64,000 bases of DNA from Mycolicibacter senuensis. Its GTDB lineage: Bacteria > Actinomycetota > Actinomycetes > Mycobacteriales > Mycobacteriaceae. Below, in pieces: positions 1 to 8,935 of the stretch. The notes under the pieces were generated by a model. The model ran no database searches. It saw nothing but the letters and a program-made list of their open reading frames with translations, and was not told the DNA's origin. The DNA lies in NCBI RefSeq assembly GCF_002101885.1, contig NZ_LQPS01000054.1:62001-126000 (forward strand), read 5' to 3'. How positions within the stretch are numbered: the stretch's first letter is position 1; each line of letters starts with the position of its first letter. A program made the translations under genes and the position numbers.

Positions 1-1193
1 TGGGCGTGCGGGTCATAGCCCGGCGGCGGACCAGCGGTGTCGTCCCCCGGCGGACGTGGTGCATTGCGGGCGCCGCGGACCAGCACGGACGGGTCCGGGT
101 TGTGGCAATAGGTATGCAGGTACGGCTCGGGATAGTTCGGGATGGCCGGTGGCAGCGGCGGAAGCCCGTAGTCGCAGCTGTAGCGCGGGTACAGATCCGC
201 GATCACCCACACCGCCCCGTCCCGCACCACACTGCTCAACGCCTCCACCGCCGAGCCGCCACGGTCGGAGTTGACGATCTCATTCAGGGCCGGGATCCGC
301 GCGGAGGACAGTTGTGCGGTGGTGACGAGATTGCCCAGCAGTCCGACCATGGTGTCGGAGTTGTCCTCGATGATCTTGTCCAGCACGGTCAATGGGCGCT
401 CACCCTGATCGACCAGAGTGCGGAACCCGCTGTCCATCGACTGGGCGCCCGCCATGATGTCGTGCAGGTTCTGCGAGGCCCGCACCAGGCCGGTGTTGCT
501 GTCGACGAGAGTGGTCAGTACGGTCCGGCTGGTCCGCAGCACGCTCACCGTCTGGGGCAGCACCGAGTCGAGAGTCGATATCAGAAACGCCCCGCCGTCG
601 AGCAGGGCTGCCAGCTTGGCCGGTCCCTGATTCGATACCCGAAGTTCGGTGGTGATGGCCGCCAGCTGCTGCGGATCCGCTTGGGCGAGCAGTCCGTTGG
701 CGTCAGCCAACAGTTGAGCCAGGGATACCGGAATGGCGGTGCGGTCCTCGTCGATCACCGCGCCGTCGGCCAGGGCCGGCCCGCCGGCCTGCTCGGGACG
801 GAAGTCGAGGTACTGCTCGCCCGCCGCAGACAAGGCCGACACCCGGACGCGGCTGTTCGCCGGCACCCGCTGCCGGCCGTCGATCTCGACGGAGGCGACC
901 ACACCGGTATCGGCGAGTCGCACCGAGCTGACCTTACCGACCCGTACGCCACGCAGCGTGACGTCCTGGTTGGGCAGCAGGCCCCCGGATTCGCGCAGGT
1001 GTACCTGCACGGAGATGGTGGAGCGCAACGGACTGATCCCCAGGGTTCCGCCGACGATGTAGACGGTCACGGCAATCAGTGTCACGACGATACCGGCCAC
1101 CGACATCGCGACGCGGTGTCGGTTGCACGCCCTGGTTGCATCGACCAGCAGCCGGGCCGGCGCTTCCAGGAGACGTAGGGCGTTGTTGGTCAT
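1..1193 (-). CDS. mceF: MceF-type substrate-binding protein, C-terminus cut by window edge
   Basis: This is the last of six Mce proteins of a lipid importer, which form the periplasmic substrate-transfer part of a YrbE/Mce ABC-type system. The protein starts MTNNALRLLEAPARLLVD, has one hydrophobic N-terminal helix (about residues 28-50) and then the Mce beta-barrel domain, with a typical LRGVRVGKVSSV stretch near residues 82-93. A long helical region follows. The ATG at 1193 overlaps the TGA of the upstream mceE gene as ATGA, which supports the start and translational coupling. About 397 codons are present and the stop lies outside the window. The family call is secure. The F position rests on gene order. 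Confidence 0.9.
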   Translation of the reverse strand, partial: MTNNALRLLEAPARLLVDATRACNRHRVAMSVAGIVVTLIAVTVYIVGGTLGISPLRSTISVQVHLRESGGLLPNQDVTLRGVRVGKVSSVRLADTGVVASVEIDGRQRVPANSRVRVSALSAAGEQYLDFRPEQAGGPALADGAVIDEDRTAIPVSLAQLLADANGLLAQADPQQLAAITTELRVSNQGPAKLAALLDGGAFLISTLDSVLPQTVSVLRTSRTVLTTLVDSNTGLVRASQNLHDIMAGAQSMDSGFRTLVDQGERPLTVLDKIIEDNSDTMVGLLGNLVTTAQLSSARIPALNEIVNSDRGGSAVEALSSVVRDGAVWVIADLYPRYSCDYGLPPLPPAIPNYPEPYLHTYCHNPDPSVLVRGARNAPRPPGDDTAGPPPGYDPHA

Positions 1194-2290
1194 CGCGGCT
1201 GATGCTCGGGTCCGTAGATGCGGCCCAACAACAGGTTCCACTCGTACCGAAGGCTTCCGATCATGGCGTGCCAGTCGGTGCCGTCCGGACCGTGGATGCC
1301 GGGATCGCCCGGATAGTTCTTGTCGGGCAACGCGCCGAGCGCCAACTGCGTGACGATTCCGACGGCATGGATGTCGGGTCCGCTGGTGATGTGGGTGATC
1401 CCGGTGATCATCCGATTCCAGATGTTCAGATTGAGTTCGGGGTCGGTGGAGATCTGGTTGAAGACATCCGAGAGCCGGTTGAGATCATGGATGCTGCTGC
1501 GGGTGTCGGTGCCCTGCATCGAGGGAAAGCGGTTGAGCTGGCCGGTGATCCGGCCGGCCGCAGCGACCATGTCGGCGATGTTCGTGGCGCTGTCGGCGAG
1601 TGTCTCCGTCGCCGGTGCGGCCGCTGCGAGAACCGTGGTGAGGCTGTCACGGCGGGCCGTCAGGGTGGCGGCCAGGTCGGAGGTGTTGCGCAGCGCGGTG
1701 TCGATCTGGCTCGAGCGATCGGTGAGCCGCGCCAGCAGCGTGTTCGAGTCACGCAGCAGGGCGGCGACCTTCGTTCCGCGTCCGCCCACCGCCGCGCCCG
1801 CGCCGTTGACCGCCCCGACCAGTCGGCGGATCGAGCCGCCGTTGACCAGCAGTGCGGCCGAGCCGAGGACGTCTTCGATGGTCGCGGCGGAAGCCGTATG
1901 GTCCAAGGTGATGGTGTCGCCGTCGCGCAGTCGTGCGGCGTCGGTGGCGGCGTTCGGCCCGCGTCGCATGGCGATGAAGATGTCGCCGAGCGGGGTCGCC
2001 GAGCGCAACTCGGCGACGGAGTCGGTGAACAGCGGTGCGCTGCTGCTGAGCTTCATCGTCACGTGGGCGGCGAAGTCCTCAGCGCGAATCGATTCGACCT
2101 CGCCGATGTCGGCACCGTTGAGCTTCACCTTCGCCTTCACCGGGAGGCTCAGCGCGTTGGTGAACACGGCGCTGACAGTGATGTCGCCGTCGATGCGGCC
2201 CGGTGCGGGCAGCGGAATGCTCGCCAGTCCGCCGCCGCCGCAACCGGCCAGCGTCGCGGCCAGGACGGCAGCGGTCACGGCCCGCATCAT
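1190..2290 (-). CDS. mceE: MceE-type lipoprotein of the Mce transporter
   Basis: A 366-residue Mce-family lipoprotein, the E position of the operon. A short signal peptide ends in the lipobox LAGC, with the lipidated Cys at residue 17, so the protein is probably anchored to the outer face of the plasma membrane. The Mce domain follows directly (about residues 32-115, with KLNGADIGEVESI), then a helical region that lines the transport tunnel in characterised Mce complexes. The start is the first ATG of ATGATG and overlaps the mceD stop. The lipobox is the standard feature that separates MceE (LprK-like) from the other five subunits. Confidence 0.92.
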   Translation of the reverse strand: MMRAVTAAVLAATLAGCGGGGLASIPLPAPGRIDGDITVSAVFTNALSLPVKAKVKLNGADIGEVESIRAEDFAAHVTMKLSSSAPLFTDSVAELRSATPLGDIFIAMRRGPNAATDAARLRDGDTITLDHTASAATIEDVLGSAALLVNGGSIRRLVGAVNGAGAAVGGRGTKVAALLRDSNTLLARLTDRSSQIDTALRNTSDLAATLTARRDSLTTVLAAAAPATETLADSATNIADMVAAAGRITGQLNRFPSMQGTDTRSSIHDLNRLSDVFNQISTDPELNLNIWNRMITGITHITSGPDIHAVGIVTQLALGALPDKNYPGDPGIHGPDGTDWHAMIGSLRYEWNLLLGRIYGPEHQPR

Positions 2291-3423
2291 TTCTCGGCTC
2301 CCGCCATGCGTTCGAGCAGTCCCGTCATGCCCGCCACGAAGAAGGTGGTGCCGAACTCGGGCGCATTGTCGGCGACCGTCCCGGTGGCACAACCCAGGTC
2401 TTTGATGCCGGCGAGATTGCAGACCTCCTTGGCCATTTGGCCGTTGAGCATGAGCTTGTCGAGAGTGGGATGGATCCGCAGGGTGCGGCCGCTGGGATCG
2501 ACGGCGTTGTAGATGTTGGTGCCCACCAGCGGCAGCACATCGAGGATCTCTTCGACTTGGCGGCGGTTGTCGGTCAGGGCGGTGGTGAGGTCACCGAAAT
2601 CGCCGACGGTGCTTTTGAGGGTGCCGCGATTCTTCTCCAGCAGGGCCGTCGCCTGGTCGAGGATCTGGTTGACCTTGGCGCCGGTGCTGCCGGCGCCGAG
2701 GTTCTCGGCGGCGACCAGGTCGCTGAGCGCGCGGACGTTCGAACCGAATTCCCTGATCGCGGTGTCGTTGTCGGCGGCGGCCTGGGTCAGGTCGGCGAGG
2801 CTGGCGGCGATCGAGGCAACGGTCTTGCCGGTGGCGGCTCCGTTGTCCTCGCTGAGGCGCAACGCCTGCGAGAGTTGATCGAGGGCGGACTTGATGTCGG
2901 GGCCGCTGCCGGCGGAGATCTTGGCGCCGATCCCGATCAGGTTGGCGAGCGGGCCGTGGCCCCGGCCGTCTCCCTCCAGAGCGCGAGACAGCTTGTCGGC
3001 CATGGCCAGGGTGCGGTCGAATTCGACGGGCGTTCTGGTGCGGGCCAAACCCACCACGTCACCGTCGCGCAGCTTGGACCCACCTGCGTACGGCGGGGTC
3101 AGTTCGACATGCCGGTCGGTCAGGATAGACGTGGCGACGGTGACGGCCTGCACGTCGGCGGGGATGTCGACGTTCTTGTCGATGATGAGTTTCACCTCGA
3201 CGTAGCTGTCTTTCGGCGTGATCTCGGTGACCTTCCCGACCGGCATGCCGAGTATCGACACCGCGTTGCCCTCGTACAGCCCGACGGCTTCTTCGAACTG
3301 CGCCGTGACGGTCAGCGGGCGGTGCCGTTCGTTCGAGGTGACGTACCAGATCAGCACTCCGGCGAACGCGAGGACGGCCAGCCCGATCGCGATCGACCTG
3401 CTGCGAGTGAGGTGTCGGCTCAT
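2287..3423 (-). CDS. mceD: MceD-type substrate-binding protein
   Basis: A 378-residue Mce-family protein at the D position. It has an N-terminal membrane anchor (about residues 8-30, IAIGLAVLAFAGVLIWYV). The Mce domain follows at about residues 37-120, containing GNAVSILGMPVGKVTEI and the later ILTDRHVELTP strand. The long C-terminal helical region contains the usual LDVLP motif near its end. The ATG at 3423 overlaps the mceC stop as ATGA. An upstream in-frame start exists but would extend far into mceC and leave the membrane anchor internal, so I prefer 3423. Confidence 0.92.
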   Translation of the reverse strand: MSRHLTRSRSIAIGLAVLAFAGVLIWYVTSNERHRPLTVTAQFEEAVGLYEGNAVSILGMPVGKVTEITPKDSYVEVKLIIDKNVDIPADVQAVTVATSILTDRHVELTPPYAGGSKLRDGDVVGLARTRTPVEFDRTLAMADKLSRALEGDGRGHGPLANLIGIGAKISAGSGPDIKSALDQLSQALRLSEDNGAATGKTVASIAASLADLTQAAADNDTAIREFGSNVRALSDLVAAENLGAGSTGAKVNQILDQATALLEKNRGTLKSTVGDFGDLTTALTDNRRQVEEILDVLPLVGTNIYNAVDPSGRTLRIHPTLDKLMLNGQMAKEVCNLAGIKDLGCATGTVADNAPEFGTTFFVAGMTGLLERMAGAEK

Positions 3424-4502
3424 CCGGGCAGCCTCGCCGGATCCGGTGGCGGCCAACCGGGAAACGGGTCGCCGGAGGGTTGACAGTCGGTGAAATACTG
3501 CGTCAGCCCGAATTGCTTTCCGCGCCCGCTCAGCGCGCACATCCAGGAGTCGATGAGTACGCCGGCCGGCAGGTTGATATCCAGTGCGGTGCCGCTGCCG
3601 CTGGCGTTGGCCAGGTTGCGGAACGCGATCGGCATGGTCTGCAGCGTGTTGCGCACCAGCGCGTCGTGGGTGGCGGCCATCTGCGCGAACTGCTGCAGGT
3701 TGGCCAGTAGTTGGTTGATCGCGGGCTCGTCGTTGAACAGCGTCTTCAAGATGTCGACCAGGGCCGTGGTGCCGTCGAGCAATCGGTGCACCGCGGCTTG
3801 CCGGGCGTTGACCGTCTGGAGCAGGTCCCGGCCCTGAATGACCAACGCGCCGAGGTCGGCCTTCTGGTCGCGGATGATTCCGGTGACGGTGTCGACGTTC
3901 CTCAGCAGGGAGCCCAGCTGACCGCGTCTTTCGCCGATCACACCCGCCAGGGTCCGCACGTTGCGCAGCGCCTCCGGCAGCGCTTCGGGAACCCCCGCGA
4001 GGCCGTTGCTCATCTCGGCCATCGATTCGGCGATGCGGTCGGCGTCCACCTGCTCGAAGGTGGTGGTCGCGTCGGCCAGCGTGGCCTGCAGGTTGTAAGG
4101 GACCGATGTGTTGGCCAAACCGATGGTGCGGGAAGGCAGTTCGCCCTCGCCGGCGGGGGACAGCTCGAGGTAGCGCCGACCCAGCAGGGTGGTCAGCTTG
4201 ATCGCCGCCCGTGATGCCCCGCCCACTCGCACCTTCTTGCCGACAGTGAATTTCACCGTCACACGGTCGCCGGTCAGCGCGACGTCCTTCACGGTGCCGA
4301 CTTCGATTCCGGCCACGGTGACCTGGTCCCCGGGACGGAGCTGGGCGGCCTGTGCGAATTCGGCCCGATACCCCCGCTGCCCCAGCGACAGCGTGCCGAT
4401 ACCGACGATCGTCATCACGACGACCGCCATGACCGCCACCGAGACGGTCCCCACCCAGATCGGGTGGTAACCCTCGATCGGGCGCCTGGGTCGCAACGGC
4501 AT
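3420..4502 (-). CDS. mceC: MceC-type substrate-binding protein
   Basis: A 360-residue Mce-family protein at the C position. One N-terminal transmembrane helix (about residues 15-40) precedes the Mce domain, with LRPGDQVTVAGIEVGTVKDV and LLGRRYLELSPAG. A helical C-terminal region follows, with the tail ending in a Pro-rich PGWPPPDPARLPG. The start MPLRPRRPIEGYHP at 4502 is chosen over an upstream in-frame ATG because it lies 7 bases after the mceB stop. The 3' end overlaps mceD by ATGA. It should form a heterohexamer with the other five Mce subunits. Confidence 0.92.
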   Translation of the reverse strand: MPLRPRRPIEGYHPIWVGTVSVAVMAVVVMTIVGIGTLSLGQRGYRAEFAQAAQLRPGDQVTVAGIEVGTVKDVALTGDRVTVKFTVGKKVRVGGASRAAIKLTTLLGRRYLELSPAGEGELPSRTIGLANTSVPYNLQATLADATTTFEQVDADRIAESMAEMSNGLAGVPEALPEALRNVRTLAGVIGERRGQLGSLLRNVDTVTGIIRDQKADLGALVIQGRDLLQTVNARQAAVHRLLDGTTALVDILKTLFNDEPAINQLLANLQQFAQMAATHDALVRNTLQTMPIAFRNLANASGSGTALDINLPAGVLIDSWMCALSGRGKQFGLTQYFTDCQPSGDPFPGWPPPDPARLPG

Positions 4503-4509
4503 CGTTTCC

Positions 4510-5550
4510 CTACCTGCAGATCGGTGAATGCTCGACGACATTGCCGGGCGAGGCGAGTTTGACGGTGCCCGGGATCACCCGGCCCAAGAACGCGAACACC
4601 GTGGCGTTGATGTCGCAGATGTAGCCGTCGATGTAGCTTCCGCTCTGGGTTGCTCGGGCCAGGCCTTTGAGGACGAGCACGAGATTCCCGCCGTAGTGGG
4701 CGAACCGTTGCCGTCCCTCGCCGGTGAGATGGCCGACGAATCCGGGCTCGCGCGCCAGGAACTCGTCGAGCTCGGGGTAGACGGCGTTCAACAGCACCGA
4801 CAACCGATCCGTCGCCTGGGTGATGGAGCCGGCCGACCTCACCAGCTCGTCGCGCCGAGCGGCCAGTGTGGCCAATGCGGTGCGGGAGTGGCCGATCACG
4901 GCTTGCAGTTCGCGATCCTGTTGGGCCAGTACACCGGTGACCTCGTCGAGATTGGCGATGACGTCGCCGAGAACCTGGTCGGGCCCCGCGAGCGACTCGG
5001 CCAGCGCCGAGGTCTGGCTGATCAGCGTCACCACGGACGCGGAATCACCTTGTAAGGCTTGGATGATGCCGCCGGTGAGATTGTCCACCTGCGCTGGGCT
5101 CAACAGGGTGAACAGCGGCTCGAATCCGCTGAGCAGTCCGGAGATGTCGAACGAGGGGGTGGTTTGCTGCACCGGGATGCTGCCGCGATCGGGTAGCGGG
5201 CTGTGGGAGGGGGCGGTGCCGGGGGACAGGCCGACATAGCGCTGGCCGATGATGTTCTGATACGTCACCGCGGCGGTGGTGTCGTCATAGAGGACGTAGG
5301 ACTTGGGGATCCGGAACGTGACCCGCGCGAGGGTTCCGTCGAGTTCGACGCTGTCGACGCGTCCCACCCGCACTCCCGCGGTGCGTACGTCGTCGCCGCT
5401 GTGCAGGCCGGATACGTCGGTGAACACCGCGCTGTAGGTGTTCGTCGGCCCGGTGACCTCGCGGCGCAGCGTGACGAAGACCAGCCAGGTCGCCGTGGTG
5501 GAAACCACCAGGAACAGGCTCAATCCCAGCAGGGCCTTGCGGTATCTCAT
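4510..5550 (-). CDS. mceB: MceB-type substrate-binding protein
   Basis: A 346-residue Mce-family protein at the B position. It starts MRYRKALLGLSLFLVVSTTATWLVF, a positively charged start followed by one membrane-spanning helix. The Mce domain includes SGLHSGDDVRTAGVRVGRVDSV and the conserved YQNIIGQRYVGLSPG strand. The C-terminal part ends with the MceB-typical GYICDINATVFAFLGRVIPG segment. The ATG at 5550 overlaps the mceA stop as ATGA, so translation is probably coupled. Confidence 0.92.
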   Translation of the reverse strand: MRYRKALLGLSLFLVVSTTATWLVFVTLRREVTGPTNTYSAVFTDVSGLHSGDDVRTAGVRVGRVDSVELDGTLARVTFRIPKSYVLYDDTTAAVTYQNIIGQRYVGLSPGTAPSHSPLPDRGSIPVQQTTPSFDISGLLSGFEPLFTLLSPAQVDNLTGGIIQALQGDSASVVTLISQTSALAESLAGPDQVLGDVIANLDEVTGVLAQQDRELQAVIGHSRTALATLAARRDELVRSAGSITQATDRLSVLLNAVYPELDEFLAREPGFVGHLTGEGRQRFAHYGGNLVLVLKGLARATQSGSYIDGYICDINATVFAFLGRVIPGTVKLASPGNVVEHSPICR

Positions 5551-6980
5551 CGGCCACCGCCGGTGCTCGCCGTCAGCGCTACCGTGGTGCCGCGCAGCAG
5601 CGGGGCCAGCAGGAACTCGCTGGCGATGTTGGCGTGATCGCCCATGATGATCTCCAACTGCTGCTTCTCAGTGCTGCTGCCGACCGGTCCGACGTTGCCG
5701 CCGATCACCGCGGACTGCGGCTGGACCGGCATCGCGGGTTCGGGCTCGGGCTCCGGGGCCGGTTCGGGGGCGCCCGGCGGCAACACCGACCCTCGCGGCG
5801 GTGCGAAGTTGGGGCGGTTCTCGGTGATGCCGGGCGGCAGTGGAAATCCCCGGGATTCGAGTGCCGGGGTCAACGCCGGCGCGGTCGGTACCTCGGGGGC
5901 GGTGAAGCAACTGGGCCCGAGCATGTCGCCGTAGCGCGGGCAGTCGGCGCGCACGTAGGTCCGGGTCGGGTTCAAGGAGATGACGGCTTTGGCCTGCAAC
6001 TGATTCGTGTCGTAGTTCCAGGCGATCTCCATGACCCTGCCGACCAGCGTCGTCAGCCGGGTCGAGATCGCGTGCAGTGTTTCGGCGTGATCGCCCAGCA
6101 CGCCCAACACCGGTGTCAGCTTCGTGGAGATGTCGATCATCCGGTCGGTGTTGTGGTCGAAGGCGTCGCCGAGAACTCCGGACGTGCCCAGTCCGGCCGA
6201 CAGCAGATTGGTTAGCTCCGAGCGCTTTTCGGCTAGCGTGCGCATGGGTTGCACCGCACCGTCGAGTGCGTCGAGTAGCTCGGGTGCGGCCCGGCCCAGC
6301 GCGGCGGTGGCCGCGGTGAGCGCGGACATCGTCGAGGGACCGATCGTGTCGCCGGTGACGACGGTGTTGAGCTGGTTGACGATCTCGTTGAGATCGCTGC
6401 CGGCGCGCTGCAGCCGATCACCGCGGCCGCTGGTGGCGTCCCCCAGCGCGGTGAGCCAGCCGACATTGTCGGCGGTGGGCTGGCGGCCGACCGCCGCGAG
6501 CACCTGGCGGAACTTGTTCAGGGTGGTCTGGAAGAGCACGGTCGGTAAGGTCTGGTCTTCGCCGATTACGGCGCCGGACCGCACCGGTCCGGTCGGTGTG
6601 CCGTTGTCGACCAGTTGCACCGAGGACACCGCGAAGACGTTCGACGGCACCACCCGGGCGGTGACCGTGCCGGGAATACCGGGAGCGTGTTCGGGGCTGA
6701 GATCGAGCCGCACGATGTTGGGACGGCCCGCGGCCGCGGGCGTGACGGCCGACACGAAACCCACGAGCACACCGCGGAATTTGACGTCGGACTTCACCGG
6801 CAGGCCGTCTCCGACGTTGGTGAGCTCGGCGCTGACCCGTACCGAATGTTGCAGCGCGCCCTGAGACTGCGCGATCATCAGTACCGCGGCGGTCGCCGCG
6901 ATCGCGAGGAACGCCAGCCCGTTGACGAACAACCGGGGGTTGGACGGGCCACGGTCGTTGGCGTCGAAGGAGTTCGGCAT
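5547..6980 (-). CDS. mceA: MceA-type substrate-binding protein
   Basis: A 477-residue Mce-family protein at the A position, directly after the two permease genes. One N-terminal transmembrane helix (about residues 18-40) is followed by the Mce domain, with GLPVKSDVKFRGVLVGFVSAV. The helical region and a Cys-containing segment (RADCPRYGDMLGPSCF) come next. The C-terminal tail is rich in Pro and Glu, including the run PEPAPEPEPEPAMP. The start MPNSFDANDRG at 6980 lies 2 bases after the yrbEB stop. A longer in-frame start would overlap yrbEB and is rejected. The Pro/Glu tail is common in MceA proteins and is probably disordered. Confidence 0.92.
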   Translation of the reverse strand: MPNSFDANDRGPSNPRLFVNGLAFLAIAATAAVLMIAQSQGALQHSVRVSAELTNVGDGLPVKSDVKFRGVLVGFVSAVTPAAAGRPNIVRLDLSPEHAPGIPGTVTARVVPSNVFAVSSVQLVDNGTPTGPVRSGAVIGEDQTLPTVLFQTTLNKFRQVLAAVGRQPTADNVGWLTALGDATSGRGDRLQRAGSDLNEIVNQLNTVVTGDTIGPSTMSALTAATAALGRAAPELLDALDGAVQPMRTLAEKRSELTNLLSAGLGTSGVLGDAFDHNTDRMIDISTKLTPVLGVLGDHAETLHAISTRLTTLVGRVMEIAWNYDTNQLQAKAVISLNPTRTYVRADCPRYGDMLGPSCFTAPEVPTAPALTPALESRGFPLPPGITENRPNFAPPRGSVLPPGAPEPAPEPEPEPAMPVQPQSAVIGGNVGPVGSSTEKQQLEIIMGDHANIASEFLLAPLLRGTTVALTASTGGGR

Positions 6981-6982
6981 CC

Positions 6983-7852
6983 TCAGCCACCGAACCTCGC
7001 GCCGGCGTTGACGCCCCACATCGCCATGGTCAGCAGTGCGTTCAAGATGATCACCACGGTGATGGTGGCCCGCATCGCATGGCCGGCGGCGACACCGACA
7101 CCCTGCGGGCCGCCGGAGGCGAAATAGCCGTAGTAGCACTGGATCACGGCGGCGAAGAAGATGAACACGATCCCTTTGATCGTCGCGTAGAACACGTCAC
7201 GCCCGCTGCTGAACAGGGAGAAGTAGTGTTCGTAGGTGCCCGCGGAGGTGTCTGCGATGATGCCGACCACGAACTGCGCGGACACATATGCCGCCGCCAG
7301 GCACACCAGGAACAGCGGTATGGCGGCCACCACCGACGCCGCGACCCGTGTGGTCACCAGGTACGGAATCGGTTTGATCGCCAGCGCATCCATCGCGTCG
7401 ATCTCTTCGGCGATCCGCATTGCCCCCAGCTGCGCGGTGAAGCGGCAGCCTGCCTGGGTGGTGAACGCGATCGCGATCATCACGGGCACCAGCTCGCGGG
7501 TCGAGCCCCACGAGGACAACAGGCCGGTGGCCGGACCCAGCCCGAGCAGGTTCAGCGCGTTGTAGCCCTCGATCGCGAGCAGCGCGCCGGCGGTGATCCC
7601 CAATACCAGGGCCACCCCCATCGTTCCGCCGCCCACCACGAGTGCCCCGTTGCCCCAGGCGATGTCGGACAAGTTGCGCACAAACTCCCGGCGGTAACGC
7701 GCCAGCATGACCGGGACCGCCAGCACGACACGGCAGATGAAGTCCAGCATGTGGCCGGCCTTGGCGACGGGTTGCCAGATGGGGGCCCACACCACCTCGG
7801 CCGCTCGAAGGAGGTGGTGGACCGCGCGGGGACGGTAGACGGCTACGGTCAT
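6983..7852 (-). CDS. yrbEB: YrbEB (MlaE-type) permease of the Mce transporter
   Basis: A 289-residue integral membrane permease of the MlaE/YrbE family. It pairs with YrbEA to form the transmembrane part of the Mce lipid importer, which is probably powered by the shared ATPase MceG (Mkl) encoded elsewhere. Several hydrophobic helices are visible. The family signature lies in the middle, with GAMRIAEEIDAMDALAIKPIPYLVTTRV, the EExDA coupling-helix segment of YrbE proteins. The gene starts 5 bases after the yrbEA stop and ends 2 bases before mceA, so it is clearly in the operon. Confidence 0.95.
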   Translation of the reverse strand: MTVAVYRPRAVHHLLRAAEVVWAPIWQPVAKAGHMLDFICRVVLAVPVMLARYRREFVRNLSDIAWGNGALVVGGGTMGVALVLGITAGALLAIEGYNALNLLGLGPATGLLSSWGSTRELVPVMIAIAFTTQAGCRFTAQLGAMRIAEEIDAMDALAIKPIPYLVTTRVAASVVAAIPLFLVCLAAAYVSAQFVVGIIADTSAGTYEHYFSLFSSGRDVFYATIKGIVFIFFAAVIQCYYGYFASGGPQGVGVAAGHAMRATITVVIILNALLTMAMWGVNAGARFGG

Positions 7853-7857
7853 TGCGG

Positions 7858-8724
7858 TTACAGGCTCGCCTTGGGAAACAGCAGCAGGTAGAGCTGGCTC
7901 ATTCCGACGTTGACGATCATCAGCAGCAGAATCGATTCGACCACCGCGGCGTTCACCGAGTTCGCCACGCCGGCCGGCCCCCCGCGGGTGTCCAGCCCCT
8001 TATGGCAGGCCACCACGGCGACGATCGCCCCGAAGGCGATGGCCTTGGCCAGGGCCAGCACGAGATCGTCGACGGTCGCGAACGAGGCGAAGGTCGCGAC
8101 GAACGACCCCGGTGTCCCGCTCTGCACATACACGTTGAACAGGTAGCCGACGAAAAAGCCGGCACATGTCGCCAGCCCGGTCAAGGCGACTCCGACCAGA
8201 ATGAGTGCGGCGAAGCGGGGAACGACCAGTCGGCGTATCACCGACACCCCCATCACCTCCATCGCGTCGACTTCCTCGCGCATCGTCCGCGATCCCAGGT
8301 CCGCGCTCACCGCCGAGCCGACGGCCGCCGCGAGCAATATCGCAGCCACCAGGGGAGCACCTTGGCGGATCACCACCAGCCCGTTGGCGGCGCCGGACAG
8401 CGACTCGGCGCCGACTTGTCCGGCGAGTACGGCGAACTGGATCGACAGCGTGACCCCGACGGGAATCGTCACCAGCAGTGTCGGCACCAAGGCGGTGCCC
8501 GCCATGAACGCCGCCTGCTTGATGAACTCCGACATCGCGAAGCGTCCGGTGAACAGGTCGACGAACAGGTACTGCGCGGTGCGCAGACCCAAGACCGTCT
8601 GACCGCCCACCGTTCCCAGCGACCGCAGGGGATGCGACCAGGTGTAGGACCGAACCCACGACCCGACCTCGGCAAGGGGAGACCCGACGGCGGTAGCGTC
8701 TTCGCGCTCCGATGAGACAGTCAG
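7858..8724 (-). CDS. yrbEA: YrbEA (MlaE-type) permease of the Mce transporter
   Basis: The first permease subunit of the Mce transporter, with the family signature LGSRTMREEVDAMEVMGVSVIRRLVVPR and multiple membrane helices. The start is uncertain. No ATG or GTG lies at a sensible place upstream of the conserved region starting WSHPLRSLG. A CTG at 8724 has a strong GGGGAGG Shine-Dalgarno 5 bases upstream and gives 288 residues, the usual family length. The alternatives are a TTG at 8856, which gives 332 residues but lies inside a palindromic operator, or an internal GTG near 8610, which would cut the N-terminus. I use the CTG. Confidence 0.88.
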   Translation of the reverse strand: MTVSSEREDATAVGSPLAEVGSWVRSYTWSHPLRSLGTVGGQTVLGLRTAQYLFVDLFTGRFAMSEFIKQAAFMAGTALVPTLLVTIPVGVTLSIQFAVLAGQVGAESLSGAANGLVVIRQGAPLVAAILLAAAVGSAVSADLGSRTMREEVDAMEVMGVSVIRRLVVPRFAALILVGVALTGLATCAGFFVGYLFNVYVQSGTPGSFVATFASFATVDDLVLALAKAIAFGAIVAVVACHKGLDTRGGPAGVANSVNAAVVESILLLMIVNVGMSQLYLLLFPKASL

Positions 8725-8729
8725 CGGAC

Positions 8730-8736
8730 CCTCCCC
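8730..8736 (-). promoter_or_regulatory. Shine-Dalgarno sequence deciding the yrbEA start
   Basis: Read on the minus strand, GGGGAGG lies 5 bases upstream of the CTG at 8724, which is in frame with the conserved YrbEA sequence. It is the best ribosome-binding site in the region and the main reason for choosing a CTG start. Confidence 0.55.
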
Positions 8737-8850
8737 GTTCTGCTCGACGATCGCGACCCGAAGGTCACCATCGGACGCGAGGCCGATGACCGACCCGCGA
8801 ACGAAACCGACACCAGGGTGCGCCGTCGACCGGTCCGGTCGACGAAGCGG

Positions 8851-8864
8851 ACCCAATATTTGGT
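8851..8864. promoter_or_regulatory. Palindromic operator candidate, copy A, upstream of yrbEA
   Basis: ACCCAATATTTGGT matches the perfect palindrome ACCAAATATTTGGT at 13 of 14 positions. It sits in the 211-base gap between the AveC-like gene and yrbEA, about 127 bases before the preferred yrbEA start. Two further near-copies lie at 12609-12622 and 15175-15188. The binding protein is unknown. Confidence 0.55.
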
Positions 8865-8935
8865 TTCGTCAGCGGAGCCTATCGTGCGGTGTGGGCGTGG
8901 TCAACGATTTGCGCGTGCCCGTCGATTTCGACAGG

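Noticed and set aside
1..8724. Assigning the mce operon as mce4 (cholesterol import)
   Set aside because: None of the usual mce4 neighbours (kstR, hsd, kst genes, supA-D) or KstR-type motifs are seen. The flanking genes are different, so the type is left open.
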